DNA from: Dasypus novemcinctus
Taxonomy: Eukaryota; Chordata; Mammalia; Cingulata; Dasypodidae
Direction: 5' to 3'
Assembly: GCF_030445035.2 (NCBI RefSeq)
Contig: NC_080683.1
Location: forward strand, 23,587,528 to 23,651,527
Length of the DNA: 64,000 bases
Made by a program: the position numbers and the translations under genes. A model generated the notes under the pieces. It did no database searches. It was not told the origin of the DNA and saw only the letters and a list, made by a program, of their open reading frames with translations. Positions 58,741 through 64,000 of the stretch are shown here, piece by piece; positions within the stretch are counted from its first letter, which is position 1, and each line of letters starts with the position of its first letter.

Positions 58741-61700
58741 GGTCCTTGAGATCCTTTCATTAACCAGGATTGATTGACTATAAATTCCCGTGAAAGTTGT
58801 AATTGATGTAAAAATTAAGGCCCTGAGAAAGATCTACTATGTCTGTTAAGTGTACTGGCTGGTACAAACTGAAATATGGAGAGGACATTTATAATTCTTA
58901 CTAATTTTTACGGTTGACAAAATCACTGTAGTGTTCTGTCTAGAAATCCTCAATCTGCACTACCAGGAAGGGTGCAGATCAAATACGTGAAATCCTAAGA
59001 TGACCTCAGTGGCCCTACCATCTACTCTTTTTAGCACACCTCTTCTATCACACAAGTACCTTGACTTCTATTTGTAGGAAAATTATCAGCCATGGCCGAT
59101 GAAACTTAAGATGTATTCTTCCTGGGTGCAACTTACTTTAGTTCAGTGCCCTTGAAATCCCTAAAGTCTTCATGATGTAGGGAAATACATGTTTTATTGT
59201 ACTTTGATAAAACAGAGGAAGAGAGAGTTAGGGGCAAGGTCTTCCTTGGGTCCCCTTTGAACCTGTCAACTCTCCACAATTATGACCCTCAAACACACAG
59301 ACACACACACGCAATTTTTAAGTTTCATTGCTCTGTGCAATGTTCTCGATTTTATTATTCTATTCTATAGTTTTTGTTCTTTTTAAATGCTAATAATAAA
59401 CCCACTACATTTATTTCATGATTGACTCTTGAGTCATGACCCACAGTTTAAAATCTATAAGTAATCAAAGGACCTGAGGAGAGCCTACTATTTGAAGAGC
59501 AAGGGCGCTCCGTCTAAATTAAAATAGGCTTCATTCTAGCCTTGGGTTGACAAGAAAAGTAGCCTCATTGTTGAGAACTCCCCTAAATTTTTCTTATTTC
59601 CACATTTCAGCTGTGTTGGTGGTGACAGCTGATGACTCCTTTCTATCCAGTAATGCTGTATTCTGCCTTAGGCTAATGGTCCATGGACTCTTGCAGATGA
59701 TGCTGGACATCTACAGAAAAACAGTGACTGAACTCTGATTTTTAACCTCCTGAGATATTGAAATAGTGGATCTTTTTCATTGGCACTCTTGAGACCTTGA
59801 TCCTTTTTGAGCCGACATGGATCTGATTCAAGTCTTTTAAGTTTGTTCTGTTTGTATAATTTTAGGCTGTACAAATTTCACCAAATATACCAGTTCATGT
59901 TCATAAGTCTTTGAATTGACAACATCTTTGGTGGTACTTTTCCTTCTCAATAAACAGTTTAGTAAGAACCAGTACTATTTTAGGTTATTATTATTATTAG
60001 AGATTCCAAAACCAGTAGTCCAAAAGGGTCCATCAGCTCCTTATAAGACTATCGTCTTACGAGAAGGCATTTTTTCACCATTTTTAAACCAACATCTCCT
60101 TTATACCTCCTGGATTTTCTAAATTAACCTTATGTGCATTTTAAGGGCTAATAGCTAGTAATTTAACTTCTCTTAAGTGCCTTTTAAAATTATTGCTTGA
60201 ATAGACTGTTTCTCAAACACCTGATGACCCAGTACATTGCTGGGGTTCAGTTACCTCCCCACTTTCCCCACCCCCATTTTGGGTTAATACATGCACACAG
60301 GAGAGGTAACATCTAAGTGACCTTTCCCACGCAGGCCATACTTTGAAATAAATCTCATGAAAATCAGCCTTCTATGAATTTATAGTACTGGTTTTTTGAG
60401 TAAGATTTGAATGCAGCTTTGCCACTGTTGCTATTTTGATAGGAATCCCAATGAAGGAGTAGTGCTTGGGGACCATGTCAGGCTCTCTATGCAGAGATGA
60501 TATAAATTAACCTTTGGAAAGACCCAACCAATGAAGTCTAAGGTACTTCATGATGGGAATTCAAATTAATGAATCAACATTTGTTTTTTCAAAGTTATCC
60601 CTGTCACTGACATAAACATGGGCTTTGCCTTGATATTCCTAGAATTCCATCCTTGCCTTGTGTTTTCATTCATTTGGTTTTTAATTGTTTTATAATCATT
60701 TTTCTATATTCCTTCTGAATGGAGTCACTCGACTAATAGCTCCACAGCATTGTTCACAAATCAACATATTAGAATAATTATTTTTAGGAGTTATTTTGGG
60801 GATTTATAAGAGAGGGGCGTTTTAATGCAATTTTATAACTTATTTCAATAATTTACAGCATCTCTGTTTCAGATATCATTATTCTGGTAAACAATGGGAT
60901 GAAGAAATGGGAGTCTGACTTATTCTTCTTACTTGGTGAAATTGCTTGAAAAGCAAACATTCTAGCCAAACAGCTATTTAGAGCAAGGACTTCTTTTGTC
61001 CACATAACATAGATATATTTGACCTAGAATGGGATAGGAATATTTGAATCCAGAGTTCTCAAAATGTAATACCAGATCTTATTCTCCTTTCATCCATATG
61101 CCTTCATCTAGTGGGTTTTAACTATATTACCAATGGTTAAAAGCAAGCTTATTACACCCTCATTTCATTGTAAGTCTGAAGTTCTTTTTATTCTTTGTTT
61201 TTCCTTGTTAATCACATTCCTGTGACCTTTCCTTTCTCCATTCAGGTATCCTGGAAGATATGGTTGCTTGGGATTCCTTAACCCAATGCACTGGTCTTCT
61301 TCAGGAGATTTTTAGATAAGTCCAGACTCTTCTAGAGTGAAAATAACAATACGTCTATATCAGAATAAATTCAAAGAATGTGACCAGTACTATTATTCTA
61401 GTTCTAATACCTTTGCTATATGTTTATTACTTGTTACTTGGACTATATAAGTCCAGAAAAACCTTTGCAGAGTTGGTGATTGTTAGAACACATATGAGGA
61501 GTAGGTGACCTGGTCAATGTTCTAATCATTCCTGCCCATCATCCCTCCTCACCCGTGGCTTTCCAAGATGGCTGACACTGCAAAATGTTGCGAGGGAAGT
61601 TCTGTTGACCTGAGTGGGATGCTTTTCTGGGGGAGTTCCACTGCATTTGTAAAAGCCCAAGAAACATTCTTAGGCAATTCCCAGGGTTCTGAACACAAGT

Positions 61701-62644
61701 TTATTTAAGTCCTTATACATGTCTTGGGTTGAAGTTTGTCATCATAGGACATCAAATTCTGTTTAAACATATATTAAAAATTTTTTTTAAATGTAGTGTA
61801 ATGAAGGATATACATCAGCAAAAGAGAGGAGACTGTTTCCAAACATTGTATATGATCTCTACTCACCCTTTTGAAATTGAAACCCTTTGCCACTTTTGCT
61901 CCCTTCTTTAGCTTTGAAAAATATAAGCACACAGACACGATCCTGCATGTCTTACCCCATGTGAAATAGTTGTGCCTCTTGTTAAATCTATTATCCCTTG
62001 GCCAAGTATCCCCGCTGCCTGACTTTGGTCTGGCTACTTAAAAGCTAAGGTAATGCTAGCTAGTTTAACAGCTAGTTCCCACACAGTCCAATGTGGTTGT
62101 TCCTTATTAGAGGACTTCCTTCTGCCATGGTCTCAAGTCAGGAGCCTAGACTCTTCCCATCTGTAGCTCTGCCCTCCCCTAGTTCCTAAAGGTCTTATTC
62201 ATTCAACTCAGATGAAAATAGACACTATGGGGAAAGCAAACAACTTCGTACCCACTCTAGTCCAGGAACTGACCCACTCTACTACAGTTTACATCCCATA
62301 AGCAATCACATGGCCCCACCTAGTTGCAGATGTAGGAGAAGGGACACTAGAAAATGTAGTTTTTGACTGGACGGAGTCTTCTCAGCAATAACTCTATAGT
62401 ATTAAAAAAGGAAATGTCTTCAATTGTCTAGCACTCATCTCTTCCACAGCATCTGCCTCATGTCTTTAGTAGGATAAAATACACTCACATAGATAAACAC
62501 TTGATGGTTTGTGGTAGAGACACTCAGTGAAGATCAGGACCAGTCATCTACCTTCCTTCTCCCTAAACAAAAATTTGCTTAATAACAAAATATATTCAGA
62601 ATCACAAAACCTTATCCCCAGAGGAAGACAGAAGATTGAGTAGT

Positions 62645-62908
62645 CTAAGGCACTAGAGCATTGCAGTTAAAAGTTTGGCTTCTGGAATAAATAACCTGGG
62701 TTTGAACGCACTTCCACCTCTTGCTAGTTATGTGCAATAGGGGAAGACACATAGCCTCCCTGATCATCAGTGTCCTTATCTAGAAGATGATGTTAGTAAG
62801 AGAATATTTCTCATAAGGTTGTTTTAAGGTTAAATAGAATATTTGTAAAGCATAGCATGGGCCCAGCATGCAGTTTATCAGTGATGAATAAATATTGGTT
62901 ACTGTTAT
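62645..62908 (+). repeat. MIR
   Basis: This is nearly a full MIR: 'aaaagtttggcttctgg', 'cctgggtttgaacgc', 'cttgctagttatgtgcaa', 'agtgtccttatctagaagatgatg', 'cataaggttgttttaaggttaaatag', ending 'gatgaataaatattggtta'. Confidence 0.85.
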
Positions 62909-62909
62909 T

Positions 62910-63015
62910 CGCAAATGAGATAACTAAGGCTCTGTGAGATTGGTTACTGTGCAGAGTCATAAAACTGGATGCAGCAAGGATGAGTACCCTGGTCTTCTAG
63001 TTTGCAGCACCACAG
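62910..63015 (-). repeat. Second MIR in opposite orientation
   Basis: It reads as antisense MIR: 'caaatgagataactaaggctctgtgag', 'gagtcataaaactgg', and the tRNA-like end near 63010. It directly abuts the + strand MIR, giving an inverted pair. Confidence 0.65.
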
Positions 63016-63633
63016 TATATTTTCCACATATATTTGTATTTAAGGCATGGAACAATTGCATTGCAGTGCTACTTCTGCATTTGATTAAGGTAAAACTGGG
63101 AAATAGAAAGAAGGTATCAGTCTTTGAGGCTGGTTTTCACTTTGGATTGAACCTCTCCCACTGCTAGGAATCCTGGGCAGGTTTCAAGAACTTTCTTGTG
63201 TCTACTTGTTCAAGGTTTTTAAATCCTGACGAACTCCCATGCCACCTCTGCCTCCATTTAATCCCTGAAAGTTAGGATGCCATTAAATCATGGCCTATTC
63301 CTCTTGCTCAGAATAATTATTAGTAATGTCCCCCCGTACTTACAGAAGGATCCCTGATTGGATGATGTTATTTGTAAGATTACCCTATGCAAGCTCTCCC
63401 TTCCACTCCAGACAAACCACTCAAAGGAGGAAGTGCTATTTGTGTGGTTTAATTTACCACAAACCATCCAAATACCACCTGCCATTTAGTGCTACTTCCC
63501 CTCTCTTTCCCTGAATTTGTGTGATTGTATTTCTATTAGAACAATGAAAAAGAGCCACTGGAATAGCAATGTGCTCTTTCTTATAGATGAGAGATAGGGA
63601 ACAAATTTTCTTGATGCAATTAGTCCATGAATT

Positions 63634-64000
63634 AAAAAAAAAAAACAAATCAATTTTATTGATACATATTATTAAAGCATACAATTCATCCAAAGTGTAC
63701 AGTCGATGGTATTTGGTATAATCACATAGAGGTGTGTTCATCACTTCAATCACTATTAGAGCATTTTCGTTATTTCAATAATAATAATAAAAAACAGAGA
63801 AACTAACAAGAAAATTCCTCACCTCTCCATCTCTCTATGCTTCCCCGACAGTACATAGCTGCTATTTCTGGCTGTTTGATCCAAAGTGTATAATCAATGG
63901 TTTTTAGTATAATAACAGTGTTGTACATTCATCACCTCAAAAACTTTTGAACAATTTCATTACTCCAAAAAGAAAGACTGCATGACTTAGCATTCCTTCC
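63634..64000 (-). mobile_element. L1 3' UTR fragment at the window edge
   Basis: It starts with 'caaatcaattttattgatacat' and continues 'cataCAATTcatccaaagtgtac', 'gtgttcatcacttcaatcac'. These are antisense L1 3' UTR phrases of an older L1 type. A near repeat of 'ccaaagtgta..atc..tggt' occurs at 63689 and 63880. The element probably continues past 64000. Confidence 0.7.

Larger units (their letters stand above)
57264..64000 (+). other. TFAP2D: TFAP2D intron 5, runs off the window
   Basis: The intron continues to at least 64000. It holds a cluster of TAATC/GATTA motifs at 57358-57426, MIR and MER5-like fragments, and an L1 3' UTR at the right edge. Elsewhere I see no gene or repeat, including 58740-62640 apart from short A/T tracts. 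Frames such as 59547-59738 have no family resemblance. Confidence 0.8.

Noticed and set aside
59547..59738. Possible TFAP2D exon 6 in the right part of the window
   Set aside because: The translated sequence lacks the AP-2 motif expected after exon 5 (EALHLARDFG-type), and no matching stretch was found anywhere from 57264 to 64000.

Overview
This is a window of mammalian nuclear DNA. It has sparse exons, long introns, CpG-rich clusters and many retrotransposons. The young SINEs are tRNA-derived, have clear A and B boxes, and match the DAS families that I know from armadillo. The source is therefore most likely the nine-banded armadillo (Dasypus novemcinctus) or a close relative; this is inferred from repeats recalled from memory, not from a database search.

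Layout. Bases 1 to about 31,850 are gene-free and repeat-rich. They hold dimeric and monomeric DAS SINEs, several L1 3' ends of different ages, one 5.5 kb antisense L1 with a decayed reverse-transcriptase ORF and a very long 3' UTR, an L2 element broken by three nested insertions, MaLR-type LTRs, and MIRs. Bases 31,850 to about 63,630 hold almost no young repeats: only ancient MIR, MER5-like and hAT remnants.

The one recognised gene is TFAP2D (transcription factor AP-2 delta), on the + strand inside the repeat-poor half. Exons 1 to 5 are present (42652-42690, 43722-44219, 47592-47652, 56803-56968, 57145-57263). All have GT/AG splice sites, and together they give 883 nt of open frame (294 codons plus one base). 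They encode the N-terminal region and the first part of the AP-2 DNA-binding domain. The rest of the DNA-binding and dimerisation region (exons 6-8 in the human gene as I recall it) is not in the window, so the gene runs off the right edge.

Around TFAP2D there are CpG-rich clusters at about 36.1 kb, 39.3 kb, 43.3-44.2 kb, 49.2 kb, 50.75 kb and 53.0 kb, and several stretches with dense TAAT homeodomain-type motifs. This is the usual look of a developmental transcription factor locus. The regulatory calls are candidates only. I found no tRNA or rRNA gene, no CRISPR array and no second protein-coding gene that I could support.
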